From assembly GCA_022695795.1 (NCBI GenBank), contig MU404205.1, positions 1-64,000 of the forward strand: DNA of 64,000 nt. Direction: 5' to 3'. A program made the translations under genes and the position numbers. The notes below the pieces were generated by a model. It was not told the DNA's origin. It worked only from the letters and a program-made list of their open reading frames with translations, and ran no database searches. Each line of letters starts with the position of its first letter. Position 1 is the first letter of the stretch. Source of the DNA: Biscogniauxia marginata (taxonomy: Eukaryota > Ascomycota > Sordariomycetes > Xylariales > Xylariaceae). Positions 34,771-46,600 of the stretch are shown here, in pieces.

Positions 34771-35733
34771 TCATATTCTCGCAGATGAGGGTTTCCCCGT
34801 AAGTCTAGCCTTTCTCCTTCGATACGATTCTCGGTGGCCGTATCGCTCGTAGGTACCAAATCCGTAAGCGGCAAAGCCGAGCACCGTCCAGACACTCGTA
34901 ACGACCAAACCGACGGGGAAGATTAAAATATTAACACCAGGAACAACAAATGCAACTGTGCCGTTGCGCATTTGCTCAGTGACCTCGCTCACTGCTAAAG
35001 AAGCAAGGCCAAAGTCGGACATGACCACTTCATTTGAGAAGACACCATTCACAAAGGCGGCTTCGTTCGACGACACGTTGGTGCTAACGGTTTGACCGAG
35101 GGCGTTTTTGGCCGAGAGCGTCACAGTCGGCATAATCAACGGTTCTATTACACCCCTATAATATGTGAGTAAAAACATGTATAATAAGCTATCAAACGTA
35201 GGCTTTATTATCTCTTACAGCGTCATCGGTTGAACCATCTTGTCCGCGTTTATTTGGCCTACGATCATATACGTATTAAGGAGCGTAGGCGAGACGCTCT
35301 GGCGTTTGACAAGGGAGTCGTTCTTAGTGTCGCGGGCATTGACCGTACGACTGACTTGGGATGCAGTAGCACCGTTGTATTGAACACCCCCAGAGATATC
35401 TTGTGGCGCGATGCCCTGGAAATCTCCCGAAGGTGTCGAGACTTGGAATAGACGCAGGTCTGCCATGAAAGTGCCGACGTTTGTGTCGAGGCTCGGGATG
35501 TTGTAGCATACGGCCATTCCAGAGGGGTTTGTAGCAGTCCTGAGCTGAGAGAGCGCCGTGGTGCATGCTTCCATCGTATCTGCATTCCACTCAGTCATAT
35601 TCAGACCACTATCCGGCGCCTGACGAATTTCCAGCATCCCGGCCGCGTCCAACATTCCTTCCACGACACCTCCTGGATTGGCATATGCTCGAGTCGCAAG
35701 CAGCGATGCCACGGCTGCCGTTATCCATATCAT
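34771..35733 (-). CDS. Secreted/single-pass membrane protein of unknown function
   Basis: Two exons on the minus strand, 35733-35219 and 35155-34771, 299 residues, joined through a GTAAGA donor and TATAG acceptor. The start MIWITAAVASLLATRAYA is a signal peptide, which is why I chose the ATG at 35733 over earlier in-frame codons. The extracellular part carries NMTEW, PSGMAVCYNIP and FMADLRLFQV, then a second conserved-looking half (PTVTLSAKNALGQTV, NEAAFVNGVF). A single hydrophobic helix near residues 245-275 (FVVPGVNILIFPVGLVVTSV) is followed by a basic cytoplasmic tail (RESYRRRKARL). The pattern resembles a conserved but uncharacterised ascomycete family of luminal proteins anchored by a C-terminal helix. 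No enzyme motif is seen. Confidence 0.75.
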
Positions 35734-37207
35734 CGTTATCAAAACCGGTCTGAATTGGATAATATCGATTCCGACTAGGCTGGTAGGTGTCAAGAAAATA
35801 GGAGCACCCTGCCCAACATGAATGGTCCGGCCGGCGGTCGAAGAAATCGTCGAGGGCAAAAAAGAGTGTCGAGTATATCCGTCCCGCAGACGCATACAGC
35901 CCAATCGTGCTATATGTGATGATCGTAAATCGACAATCAAGTGGCGCAACTAGCTAGTGAAAGAGAGGAGCAAGAAAAGAAAGGGGCCTGCCCAGTAGGG
36001 AGGGAGTAGGTAGTTCGATCTAGTCTTCGATCAACGAGCGCGCATATGAGGAATTAGAAGGCAGTGGCGATCATACCTAGTGATGACCTAGAGGTAAGGG
36101 GGGGAAGGAAAAGCGTGTGATAAAAGGATACAGATCGGTAAAACTACCCTGGCGTCGGAGAGGATGTGAGAAAAGAGAAACAGGCAAGGGTATCATGGGA
36201 ACGAGACAACGCCATCCATCGCCTGTAATGAGCTGACGATATTACACTAGACTACCTAGCGACAGGCTTGTAGGTACTCAATACTCAATCAACCAGCCTG
36301 TCATTCTTTGAGCTTGGCGTAACCAGGAGGTTCCATCGACGGTAGCAACAGTGAGAGCCCCGGTTAGATGACACAGGGTTGCAACAAAGGCTTACCAATG
36401 ATATCCGCTGTGGTGCGAAAACGGACGGTGGAGTCGAATGCTTAGCCCCTGGCACTGACGATAACATCTTGTCGGATCGACTGACGATGTTACAGAAATA
36501 GTCAGATGGGAGAGAGATTGAGGAACAAACATTAAAAAGACGAAGGGATTCCGAGGGGTTGAGACAAGGCGAGTAGCACCAAAGTAGCATTGGGGACAAT
36601 TGACCAATAGGAGCTCCTTGTAGCGTGTCTGAGGCCCGCAGTGAGACCTGTGCCCCTGTACGTATTAATAGTAAGGTCACAAGGTTAAGCCCGGGCCCCC
36701 TAGAGGAGGCCCCCTAGAGGAAGCCCCCGGTAGGTACACTAGTAACTATGCGCTGTAAACCGTAGACGCTAACATTATTTCAAGGGGCATGCGGACGTAC
36801 GGATTAGTGTATGTAATCTGTACCTATCTGCCATGAATCAACTTACCTACGGCTGGTCATAGCACGCAGCCTTGGTGCGCGGGTCCTCGCTAGATGCACG
36901 ATATTAGCGAAGAAAAGATACAGACTGACACCAGCCCCAAACCCCAAGATTGTAAGAAGGCTGTTCTCCCTCAAAACCAACAACAAAAGGAATCGGTTTT
37001 AAAAGTGGTTGATTGAGTGAAAAGCTAAGCGGAACGCAAACGCGGATAAAACTAGTCTAATCGGATAATCCGCCGGCCCGGCCCACAAGGCCGAGCAGTA
37101 ACTTCATTTCAACAGCCTTCCCCACTACACTTTGGCGGGCGGTGAATACAAAGGCAACCATACTTGTATAGCTTTCCTTCTCGGTCCTCGACTGTACGCA
37201 ATATTTT
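35734..37207. other. Intergenic
   Basis: No supportable gene; small minus-strand frames at 36285-36680 show no domain. A short direct repeat of CCCCCTAGAGGA-like sequence lies at ~36698-36728. Confidence 0.45.
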
Positions 37208-38389
37208 CTAGGCCACCTTGTTGCCGATCGTCTCCCACGTGGCTTTGAGAACTCTTACACGACTAGATCCGCCGATTTGCTGGCGGAGCTTTGGGTCATC
37301 TGGAGGCACGAGGAACCCAGTTCTGCCATGTTTGATAGTATCACTCGGTCCGCCCCTGTCTCTAGCGGTCGCCGGCACGCCGCTCGCCATTGCCTCCAGG
37401 ACCACTAATCCGAAGGTCTTGGTGACGAAGCAGTCCAGGAAGACGTCGGCAGATGCGTAGTAGGCCATGAGGTCGTCGAAAATTTTGAACCCGGTGAAGG
37501 TGGCCTTCCCCTTCGTACTTAAGGGTTTGAACATATCTTTTATTTCCTGCTCGACGATCAAGTTTCAAACTCTACCTACAATCACGAGCTTGAAGTCCAA
37601 GTGTCTCTTGTGTGGCTCCTAGGCTGCTTGTGCAAGGAACCAAAAGCTCTTCTCGCCTGCCGATCTCGAGCACGTGAATATGATTAGCTCACCATTCGGT
37701 GCCATTCCTTTCTAAGCTCTTTGCTTCGCCGGTGGGGACGGAAGCCCCCCCGGTGTTGACACCTCTTCTCAACACTGCTAGCTTTTCACTTTGCACGCCC
37801 AGTCTTTTCCAGATACCTCTTTACGGACGTACATGGATAGAACACCGATGAGTGTCGGGAAAAATACCCCTCGGCCTTGGTGAAGACCCAACTCGCGATC
37901 TCCCCTAGCGGCAAGGGAAACAAAATCGAGCAGTATCCGGCCAGGCCCGTTTGAAAGTTACATATGATTGGCACTTGTGCTTCTTCGACCTGCTGGCGTA
38001 GCTAAAGCATCACCTGGAACCCTCAAGATGCCGGGATCGCCAAAAGATCGCCTATATAATTCGGATAGGCGTACAGGGTAGACCACCGAAAGTTCGGGGT
38101 TAAACGGTAGAGGACATCCAGTCAGCCAGGTTCCCAAGCAGTAAGAAAACCGCTTTCCCTTATCAACGGCCTTTATAGGAGAAAATGTGTTAACCTTAGT
38201 GTAATTGTATGGTGTGACGACTAAGACTAGGACTCCATATGATATCAGGTGGTTCACGAGCATTGGAGTCGTACAGGAAACGCCGTTCACTGGGCCGAAA
38301 GACTCAGTACAGAGCAAGATACGGCAACTGCGGAGGCCCTCGGGGAATATTTCAAGGCCATCGGCATTGGCAGTCACCGTCAATTTCAT
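37208..38389 (-). pseudogene. GT4-family glycosyltransferase pseudogene
   Basis: Minus-strand relic of a GT-B/GT4 glycosyltransferase resembling the SQD2/alpha-mannosyltransferase-like group. The N-terminal part (38389 to ~38040) reads well: LLCTESFGPVNGVS, TGCPLPFNPELSVVYPVRLSELYRR. The middle (37786-37974) continues in another frame with CNFQTGLAGYCSILFP and FYPC.SVKRYLE. The C-terminal part (37561-37208) is in a third frame with FTGFKIFDDLMAYYASADVFLDC and VTKTFGLVVLEAMASGVP. Defects: a TAG at 38002-38004 where the family usually has Gln, at least two frameshifts (near 37790 and at the G-run ~37745), a further stop, and Lys replacing the first Glu of the EX7E catalytic motif. The intact protein would be ~400 residues. 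It lies 185 bp from a RIP-mutated transposon. Splicing cannot rescue all breaks. Confidence 0.8.
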
Positions 38390-38573
38390 ATAGGTAGCAA
38401 AGACAAAAAGATTCTGTCTTAATACAAACTTCTCTTATAATTATAACAAACGACCCTTATATAAACTGATTAATACGCACTTAATAAAGATTTATAACTA
38501 GGTTATACTACTTAAAAAAGGTGTTTATAATTTAAAATAATATTAATTATAAAAAGTTATATTTAAATTATAT

Positions 38574-40440
38574 ATAACGTGCTTTACTAGTACCTTGCGC
38601 ATATTAGTACTCTGCGCACTTTCCCCCACCTTTTTATATTAGAATTAGGATTTAACAACCACAACGTATAAAATTAACTTAAACTACTCAAAATTTAATA
38701 AACCTAATATAATTATAGTATCTTAATAAATACGCGTATTATGACTAGTCTCCCCGTAAGTACCACATCGTCGCTTAGAAGGCTACCCCTCATTTTGCCT
38801 ACCCCCTTTAAAGCGCTTATCGCGTCGAGCCTGCTTTTCTGCTTCTTTTTAAGCTAAAACGTTTTACGTATCTTTTATAATAAATGCTCCCCCTTAATAA
38901 ACTCGAGTCTTTTTAGCCTTGCGGCGTTTATTAAGTGCCTTATTTGCTGTTTAAAGTGTACGTACCTCAATTAATAAAAGTGTTATTTTATAAGCTAACA
39001 TTTTAGTGCTTTTAGTTAACGCCGTTATTATCTTAAAAATGGGGGTTAAAGAGCTTTCTTAATAGCGTGTAATGCGACTCTTTATTAAGGTTAATTATAA
39101 AAACGCATTAGTCGCATTATAAGGGGTTTAAAAAACTTAAGGGTTAGTGTTAGTCGAGGGGGGTATACTAGGATTCGGAGTTTATAACTTTATATTAAGC
39201 TTTGAAATTATAGCTTACGGGTCGAAAGGTATTAAGCCAGCTTCGCGAAATCTAGCTTGGTTATTTTGAGCTGTTATAAAGGCTAAATAGGCTGTTTTAA
39301 AGGCGAGGAAGAACTTGACTTTTGTAATATAATTAATATAAGCCTTAATAAAAGTCTTAATTTGTCGATTATATACTTGTTTTAAGACATTAAAACATTT
39401 AATATTTAGTGGCTAAGTCAAATAAGAAGAATAAGGAGATAAATAAAGAGTAATAATGTTATATACTTTATAATACTCTTAAAATTCTGTTAATTTGTGA
39501 CTTTTATACCTATTAAGGATAAGTATTTAATATAAACTTTTAACTTAAGTAGAAATATGCTTATTAAAGTGCTTAAGCCATTTTAGGTTTATCTTATTAT
39601 TTATTTAGTTATTATTAGTTAGTTTAATTATTTAGTTATATGAAAGGTCGCTTTTAATATATTAATTTATAAGATAATTTTTCTTTTAAATTACTAGAAA
39701 CGGAGGGATACTTTAATCTTCGCTATTAATACAAGTAATTATTATCGCTTATTCCCGATTGCCTAGTTGAATTGCCTTATTTTTACTATGTCGATTTGCG
39801 CGAGTTATAATCATTGCTAAAAAGATTATACTTATTATAAAGCCTATCTCGTTAAAGTTATAAAAATCGGAGTTCTAAATACTATATTTTGCCTGTATAT
39901 TCTTAACTAATCGGAACTATGCGTTAATTAGCTCTGGATCTTCGTATAAGGCTTTTTAGAAGTTATAAACGCGATTAAAACGCGTTTTTAACTCTAGTCG
40001 TCGTTATACGAATCGATATGTTTAATTTTTCTCGACGCGTAATGCCTCTCGAGATTTAAATAGAAGATTTGTTATATCTTTAACACTAGCGAGTTAAGGC
40101 GCAAAACCTCGGGAATTTAAATCGAGTATATATCGAATAATCGTATCCTTTTTTACTTTATTTAATTTGAGGTTTAAAGGTAAATATTTGTTAAAAGAAG
40201 TATAACTATTTATTTTAAGTTGAAGCGTAAATTTAAGAACTTTATAAATTTTCGTAATAAACTAACGACTTAGCTTTTTGGATAAATAAATAGCCTCGAT
40301 AATTAAGATGATTTATGCTTCCTAGGTTTAAATTTCTATTTATAGTTATTAAAAAAACGCGTGTTAAAGTTTATAAGGTATAAAATAAAAGAAAGTACGT
40401 AAGGTATTAATATACGCAGGGTACTAATAAAGCACGTTAT
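38574..40440 (-). mobile_element. Fot1/Pot2-like (Tc1-mariner/pogo) DNA transposon, RIP-mutated
   Basis: About 1.87 kb bounded by 50-bp terminal inverted repeats: 38574-38623 and 40391-40440 match at 42 of 50 positions and all eight differences are transitions. Outer ends read TATATAACGTGC and its mirror, consistent with insertion at TA. The length matches Fot1/Pot2 elements. A minus-strand transposase relic fills the interior (next entry). Confidence 0.88.
39140..40210 (-). pseudogene. Fot1/Pot2-type transposase relic
   Basis: Reading the minus strand across shifting frames recovers the family signature in order. YILDLNSRGF (~40130-40095) belongs to the DNA-binding half. NSDFYNFNEIGF (~39860) is the first DDE segment, with Asp-to-Asn changes. 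SIPPFLV (~39705) follows, and FREAGLIPFDP (~39240) with KLNIKL.TP is the C-terminal hallmark. Numerous stops and G-to-A/C-to-T changes make it non-functional. Confidence 0.82.
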
Positions 40441-42024
40441 ATATTTATTATATTTTATAATTATTTTAAAAGTATTTAATATTATTTATAATTAACTGAA
40501 AATTATAAAAATATTAATAATTAAAACGATTAAATAACAAGCTTATAAAAGTTTATAAGATAAATAATATAATAACTTTATCTTTTTTAACCTTTATATT
40601 TTTTATTCTTTTAATTTTTCTTCCCCCTTTATAAAAGCAATTAGATCTTCTCACGGATTCGCTCCTCTTACATGGTTTATTATCCACGTGGAGTTCGGAG
40701 TATACATGGAGCATCCACCGTTGCTTTAAGACTACTAGATATGCGATGAACCAGTGGAATTAAATTAGCCCAACTAAGAAATAAACAGCCTCGTGAGCGC
40801 TTAAATTTATACATACCTAGGTACATTTTACATCCCGGCACATCAATGTAACGCTACCCGACCCAGTGAGAAGCTCTAACGGCAGCACATTTTGATAGGA
40901 TGGTCCGTAGGTTAGACATATTTGGGACCAGATAACGCTGGGTGAAGATATGCGGCTCTAAGGATTTACCAACTACATCGAGTTCGTCTAATCTACCCTA
41001 GCCCTATCGCCAGTACTCCATCTCCTTCATAATTCATGGCATTTCGAAGATACAAGGGTGTGGATGTACAGCTACTTGCGAATGGGAGTCGTTGCGAGAC
41101 ACTGTGTGCTTAGTAGACCTAACTGATTGAGAATTGACAAATTATTATTTACACATTGTTCGAGGCCTTGAATTATTGGGCTAGTAGAGTTGAATACATC
41201 CTGAGTGCATCGTTACACCGCAGCCCTCCCTAGAAAGCCTAGAAAATACCTAAGTACTGCAACCTCATAATGCCTAAGTACATGGTGCTAGAGTTAGATA
41301 TCTGCCTCCGGTGTTTTATTCACGGAAAGTACAATAATCCAACAATTTCATGGCCATTCGCAGTCTGCAGCGGCTCATGAACCGAGCATGGTAACATGTC
41401 GGGATCTACAAACTCGCAAACGGCTTCCTGGTTCCCCTTTTGATCATTCTAGTGTTGAAAGGCGGTTCAGCAATGCCTCTACTCATCTCTACACTATAGA
41501 AAGCATGAGCGTGATTTAGTCAACCTTGGAGGGAATATTATGTACATATTGAAGTGCCATCTACTACCAAATTTGATGCATTCACATGCTTTCCGCCTGC
41601 ATGGATTCTCTTACTGGAGGGTTGCCTTCCACAACACCGGGCAAGGTACCTACCCAAGATAATTACTTATCTAAGTTGGTTCTGAGTTAGTACCTACATA
41701 CCTCTTTATGTGCCCCCTAAATGTAGTGCCTATCGTCTGGTTCACTTACTCCTTAATTGGATTCCTTTAGCTTGACACACATCCTTTATATATGCGCCAT
41801 TGTCTACAGGGCATCAGCGTCCTGCGGGAAATGTCTTGTCTGTCCCACCTTCTGAGCCCTCACTAGTTCTATAGTCCCCCTTACCTCGATTTGATAAGCA
41901 CGTGCTCCAGAGAGTAAGACTAGATATAGTTTTGAGCGTCGTTCTCGTGGCCTAGAATGCCTTAGAGCCCTTGTGGCTTCATCGAAAGTCCTTCATACAG
42001 CCTGAAAGCAGTCCGCCGAATTGT
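40441..42024. other. Intergenic
   Basis: The first ~200 bp stay AT-rich (transposon flank), then GC-normal sequence to the next gene. TACCTA motifs occur at ~41640-41705. No gene recognised. Confidence 0.45.
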
Positions 42025-42054
42025 ATGACTGCTCAAAAACGCCCGCAACTATGA
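42025..42054 (+). promoter_or_regulatory. Upstream ORF overlapping the UGDH start (ATGA)
   Basis: A 9-codon frame (MTAQKRPQL, stop TGA at 42052-42054) whose stop overlaps the main ATG by the four bases ATGA. If the transcript includes it, it could control UGDH translation by termination-reinitiation. Function is inferred only from arrangement. Confidence 0.4.
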
Positions 42055-44241
42055 GTGATCAGATTCCGGTACCAGTTATTCGCTCGAATGACGGCACATA
42101 TGCCGATGTTGCCTCGACGGCCCCAACTACACCAGATGCAGCAAATTGGCCATCCAGCCCTATACTACGTGCCAATGTAGAACGGTGTATAGAGAACTTG
42201 GATCTCGGCCTCGACAACCTGCAAACACCGTTTATATCTTCAAGCACCAGTACCGGCAGGCCAATCCCAGGATGGCCATATCTTCCTCGACCCGCGAAGA
42301 CTATTTGCTGCATCGGCGCTGGATATGTCGGTTCGTTTCCTTTCTGAATCCCTTTATATACTCGCCATACCCCGCGCTCACTATGTTCGGCTTTACAGGT
42401 GGTCCTACAGCCGCGGTCATCGCCTTACAGAACCCGAATATTCGAGTCACAGTGGTCGATCAAGATGAGCGGCGAATTCGAAGGTGGAATTCTAAGCACT
42501 TGCCAATTTATGAACCAGGTCTGAGTGACGTTGTGCGCATTGCTCGCGACGGGTCCAGGGAATGCTCCTTTATAAGCAAGCTCGTCAGTACGGAGCATGA
42601 GACTTTCGATAGCTTGAAATCTGCATCTGAAGGCGACCCCCAAAACTACAGGAACGACGTCAGGATGATGGTTGTCCCATCAAGACCGCCTAACTTGATC
42701 TTTTCGATACAGGTGGCTCAGTGTATCAGTGAAGCTGACATCATATTAATTGCTGTGAATACACCAACAAAATCAAGAGGTGTGGGTGCAGGGAGAGATA
42801 CTGACATGACGGCATTTGAAGCTGTCACTACCAAAGTTGCCCAGAATGCTTGTCCTGGGGCAATCATAGTTGAAAAGTCCACTGTCCCTTGCAAGACTGC
42901 TCGATTAGTTCAAGAGATAGTGCGTCAGAAATATTTGATTTTTTCTTCTTTGGAGTCATTTAACTAAGAAGCAACTCATAGATGGAACTACACCGACCCG
43001 GTGTGCACTTTGAGGTTCTCTCAAGTCCGGAATTTCTTGCGGCTGGTACAGCTATACAAGATCTCATGAAACCCGACCGTATTTTGATAGGCTCTTCGAA
43101 CTCGGACTCTGGCAGTCACGCTGAAGAAACCCTTGATGCGGTCTACGCTGCCTGGGTGCCCCGGTCTCGCATCTTAACGACGAATATCTGGTCATCCGAA
43201 CTGTCCAAACTAGTCGCCAATTCTATGCTAGCACAGCGAATCAGCAGTATAAACTCTATATCTGCCATTTGCGAAAAGACGGGCGCGGAAATCGATGAAA
43301 TAGCCACGTCAATCGGTAGTGATCCCCGAATAGGGGATAAATTTCTGAAAGCCGGCATAGGGTTTGGTGGCAGTTGTTTCAAGAAAGATATCCTCAGCTT
43401 GGCCTACCTTGCAGACTCGCTCGGTCTGGAAGAGGTTAGCGAATATTGGCGACAGGTGATCAAAATAAACGACTACCAGCGTGATAGGTTTTCCAGAAGG
43501 GTGATCACATGTCTGAACAACACTCTGGTTAACAAGAAGATCACACTGCTCGGTTACGCGTTCAAAGCCAACACGTCGGACACGAGAGAGTCTCCTGCGC
43601 TTGAGATAATCAAAACACTCATCGAGGAGAACCCGAGGGAAATCGCCGTATACGATCCCTGCTGTAACCCGGTCGATGTCGGAACTGAGATCAACACCCT
43701 GGTCTGCAGCCAACCAACGTTGCAAGAAGACGGAGGGCCAATCGTAATATATTCCGACGCTTATAAAGCATGCGCAGAAAGCAATGCCGTTCTCATAACA
43801 ACCGACTTCGATGAATTCCGAAACATTCAGCCAGGAGCACCTAAAATGCCCGGCATTGCGCTCAACTTGAGCAAGGGCCTTGGCCCGGGGCCATTCAAAC
43901 GACCAGAGCCAACAGAGACAGATATTCTTTCTCTTCATAAGTGCCTCATCCGATCATCCCCTACGCTAGTTCAGAAGGACGGTGACCCGCTACGGCGGTA
44001 CAGGGAAGGGCCAGCGTGTGCAGAAGACTGTCCTGATTGCGGGCTAAACAAGACAAATGATTGTTTCAACGCAGGCAATCCGAATGAGAGCCGGCCGAGG
44101 GAGAGACTAGACTGGAACAAGATCTCATCTAACATGAAGATACCCAAATGGCTGTTCGATGGTAAAGGAATCATTGACCCGAAGGAAATGACTAAGATGG
44201 GCATTCGAGTAGAAAGTGTCGGGCGTCGAGGTGGTTGTTAG
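42051..44241 (+). CDS. UDP-glucose 6-dehydrogenase
   Basis: Three exons, 42051-42330, 42399-42919 and 42982-44241, 686 residues. Donors are GTTCGT and GTGCGT, branch TAACTAA in the second intron. The N-terminal ~80 residues are an extension absent from short homologues. The Rossmann motif ICCIGAGYVGGPTA begins near residue 84 and is completed across intron 1. VNTPTKSRG and VEKSTVPC are typical substrate/NAD loops. The catalytic cysteine is in FGGSCFKKD (~398). LGYAFKANTSDTRESPA and AVYDP mark the C-terminal UDP-binding domain. It oxidises UDP-glucose twice to UDP-glucuronate in the cytosol, feeding glucuronate-containing polysaccharides or UDP-xylose. A cysteine-rich C-terminal tail (CAEDCPDC) is unusual but occurs in long fungal versions. 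All catalytic residues appear present, so the gene looks functional. Confidence 0.9.
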
Positions 44242-45110
44242 ACAAGTCATATCGGTATCCCTGACTACCTACCTAGGTCTTTCGATTTGTCTTTTCCCTT
44301 CCCTTTCCGTTTTATTCTTTCTAAATGTCTAGAAAGCCATAGTCTTGCTCATGCATTATGTTGGTTGCGGCACTCATTAAACATTTTACCTACTGGCACA
44401 TACCATAAGTTGGTTTGGTATCATCTAGAGAGACTAATTCCGGTTTAACTAGTTCAATTGCAGCATATACCAATCCACTACTGTTAGTGTAAAATGTACT
44501 GTAAAGTTGGGAGATGCTTAAATTATGGGAAAGGTTTGCCGGCGAAACTCTCTTATAATTTTAATACGGTGAAAGTTAAAGTGTAAAGCCAACCTTTAAA
44601 CCTTTTAAGCCTGGTTTCGTTTTAATTAAAATAAAAGCTTTATATTTATTATAATATTAATATTATTTTTAAACATTTTTCCTTTTAATTTATTTAAATT
44701 TTATATAATTAATAAAATGTTAATAATAATTTAAATATTTAACGTTATTTATAAATTAATAAATTGTATAAATAAATAAATAAAATTTTATAATTATTAT
44801 TTAACTTTGTATTTTAAAAATTAAACACCTTTTTTATATAAAATTTTTAATTTTTAATATTATTATAATAATGTAAAATTTTTTTTAAAAATAATATTTA
44901 ATTTCCTGGTTTATTAACGAAAATGTTAAACGTAAAAAAAAAAGAGATTTTAAAATAATTATTAAATTTATTTTAATAGTTAAATACATTTTTAGTTTTA
45001 TTTTAACTTTATTATTTTATTATTAAGTTTAACGTTACTAAGTCGTAATAAATATATAATTTATATTAACTAATTTAAAAATAATATATTTATTATTATT
45101 ATTAAAATGT

Positions 45111-45541
45111 TATTACGACCCACCTAGACCAAAGGGGTCTTTTAAGCAAGGTCCGTGAACCAGTGACGGAGTAACTTCGGGTAATCACCTAAGCAGACCA
45201 AGAATAAGATCTATTGTAATCTAGGTACGACTAAATCATGATAAATCTATATAAAACAATTAAAAAGAATAATAAGTATTACTTTTAAAAAATAGTTATA
45301 TAAATAACCTAGAATTTCTTATATATTTAGTTATTTATTTTAGTTTTTTAGCTATTAATTTAAAACTATAATCACTTTTTAATATTATAATAAAAATACC
45401 TTAAAATCTTTTTAACAAATAAGGTATTATAAATCTCTTAAATTAACCTCGATTTATTATTACCTTTAAATTAAGAAAACCTAATATGTACTTACTTATA
45501 AAGTCAGTTAATTAAAAACACATAAAAAGAGGTTCGTTATA
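45111..45541 (+). mobile_element. Solo LTR of the chromovirus family (LTR-C)
   Basis: 431 bp starting TATTACGACC and ending GGTTCGTTATA, the RIP-altered forms of the LTR-A ends. The last ~230 bp are alignable with LTR-A/B (TTAGCTATTAATTTAAAACT, AATTAAGAAAACCTAATATG). The first ~130 bp are a different, GC-normal U3. Flanks AATGT (45106-45110) and AACAT (45542-45546) differ by two transitions and could be a RIP-diverged target duplication. No partner LTR or internal region is present, hence solo. Confidence 0.75.
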
Positions 45542-45544
45542 AAC

Positions 45545-45990
45545 ATGTAATATTATATTTAATATATTATATAAACTTATAAATAAAACAAGCTTACAAA
45601 TAAAATAGTTTTTTATATAAAATCGACTTTTTCAAAAATTTCTAACTTTTCCGCGTAAAAATCAAAAAAATCTCGGGTCTTTTTTTTAATTATATAATTA
45701 TATAAAGTAATTAAATATAAAATTGAAAATTTTTAAATTTAAATCTTTAATAAAAAGGTCTATACATTTTATTTTAATTTTTGTTTTTCGCGTTTTTCTT
45801 TCACGTATATTTATTATAATGTTTTTAATTTTTAATTTAGTTACTTTATATAATTATATAACTAAAAAAAGGTCCGAGATTTTTCCGACTTTTACACGTA
45901 AAGTTATGAATTTTTTAAAAAACTTGATTTTATATAGTATATTAAGTAGCTTATTTGCTTATATAACTTATTTATATATAAGACATATTA
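45545..45990. mobile_element. Non-coding inverted-repeat element, copy 1
   Basis: Two long inverted arms, about 45597-45720 and 45840-45990, face each other around a short centre (TATATAAAATCGACTTTTT ... and its mirror). It matches the element at 46601-47370. The right end AGACATATTA corresponds to AGACACGTTA of copy 2 after RIP; the left end is poorly defined. The 90-codon K/F-rich open frame inside (45723-45995) is a by-product of composition. Confidence 0.6.
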
Positions 45991-46600
45991 CTTAGTTTTA
46001 TAATATTAAGTTATAAACTTAAGAAATCCGTGAATTATATATTTTAACTTAAAAATATTAAATACGTCTTTAATATTTTAACACCTTTTTAAAAAGGCGG
46101 GGTTTAACTTAAATAATTAATAATAATTAATCATTATAACGTACTATATAAATGAGTAAACAAAACAAGCTTGCAAACGAAATTTTATAGTTATTACATT
46201 TTTAATTATTAAAAATTATTTACGCCGCATTAAAATTAATTAATAATTATTATTATTCGAACCGTTTTATTTAATTTTTTAAAACGTGATTTATATTACT
46301 TAATTTATTACATTTTCCGAGTTAAGGCCTTTTAAAATTAAAATAAATAATAAATAATAAATAATAAATAAAATTAATTATAATTCCTCGAAATTTAAAT
46401 TACTAAATACCTCTTTATTATTATATAAATATTATTAATTATATTTCTATTCGTTATATAAATATACGTATTATAATTAAATTAATTATATATATTATAT
46501 CGTTTTCGCTTAGTTATTACTTTTTTTCAAGGCCCCTCTTTTTTATTATTAATTATAATATTATTCTTTTTAATTTATAAAGTTACTTTTTTTTTATATT

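Noticed and set aside
42658..42713. Possible extra intron in UGDH (GT...CAG, about 54 bp)
   Set aside because: The in-frame residues VPSRPPNLIFSIQVAQCIS fit the family alignment expected without splicing.
45723..45995. 90-codon open frame in the AT-rich block
   Set aside because: K/F/I-rich composition and location across the centre and arm of an inverted-repeat element; a chance frame.
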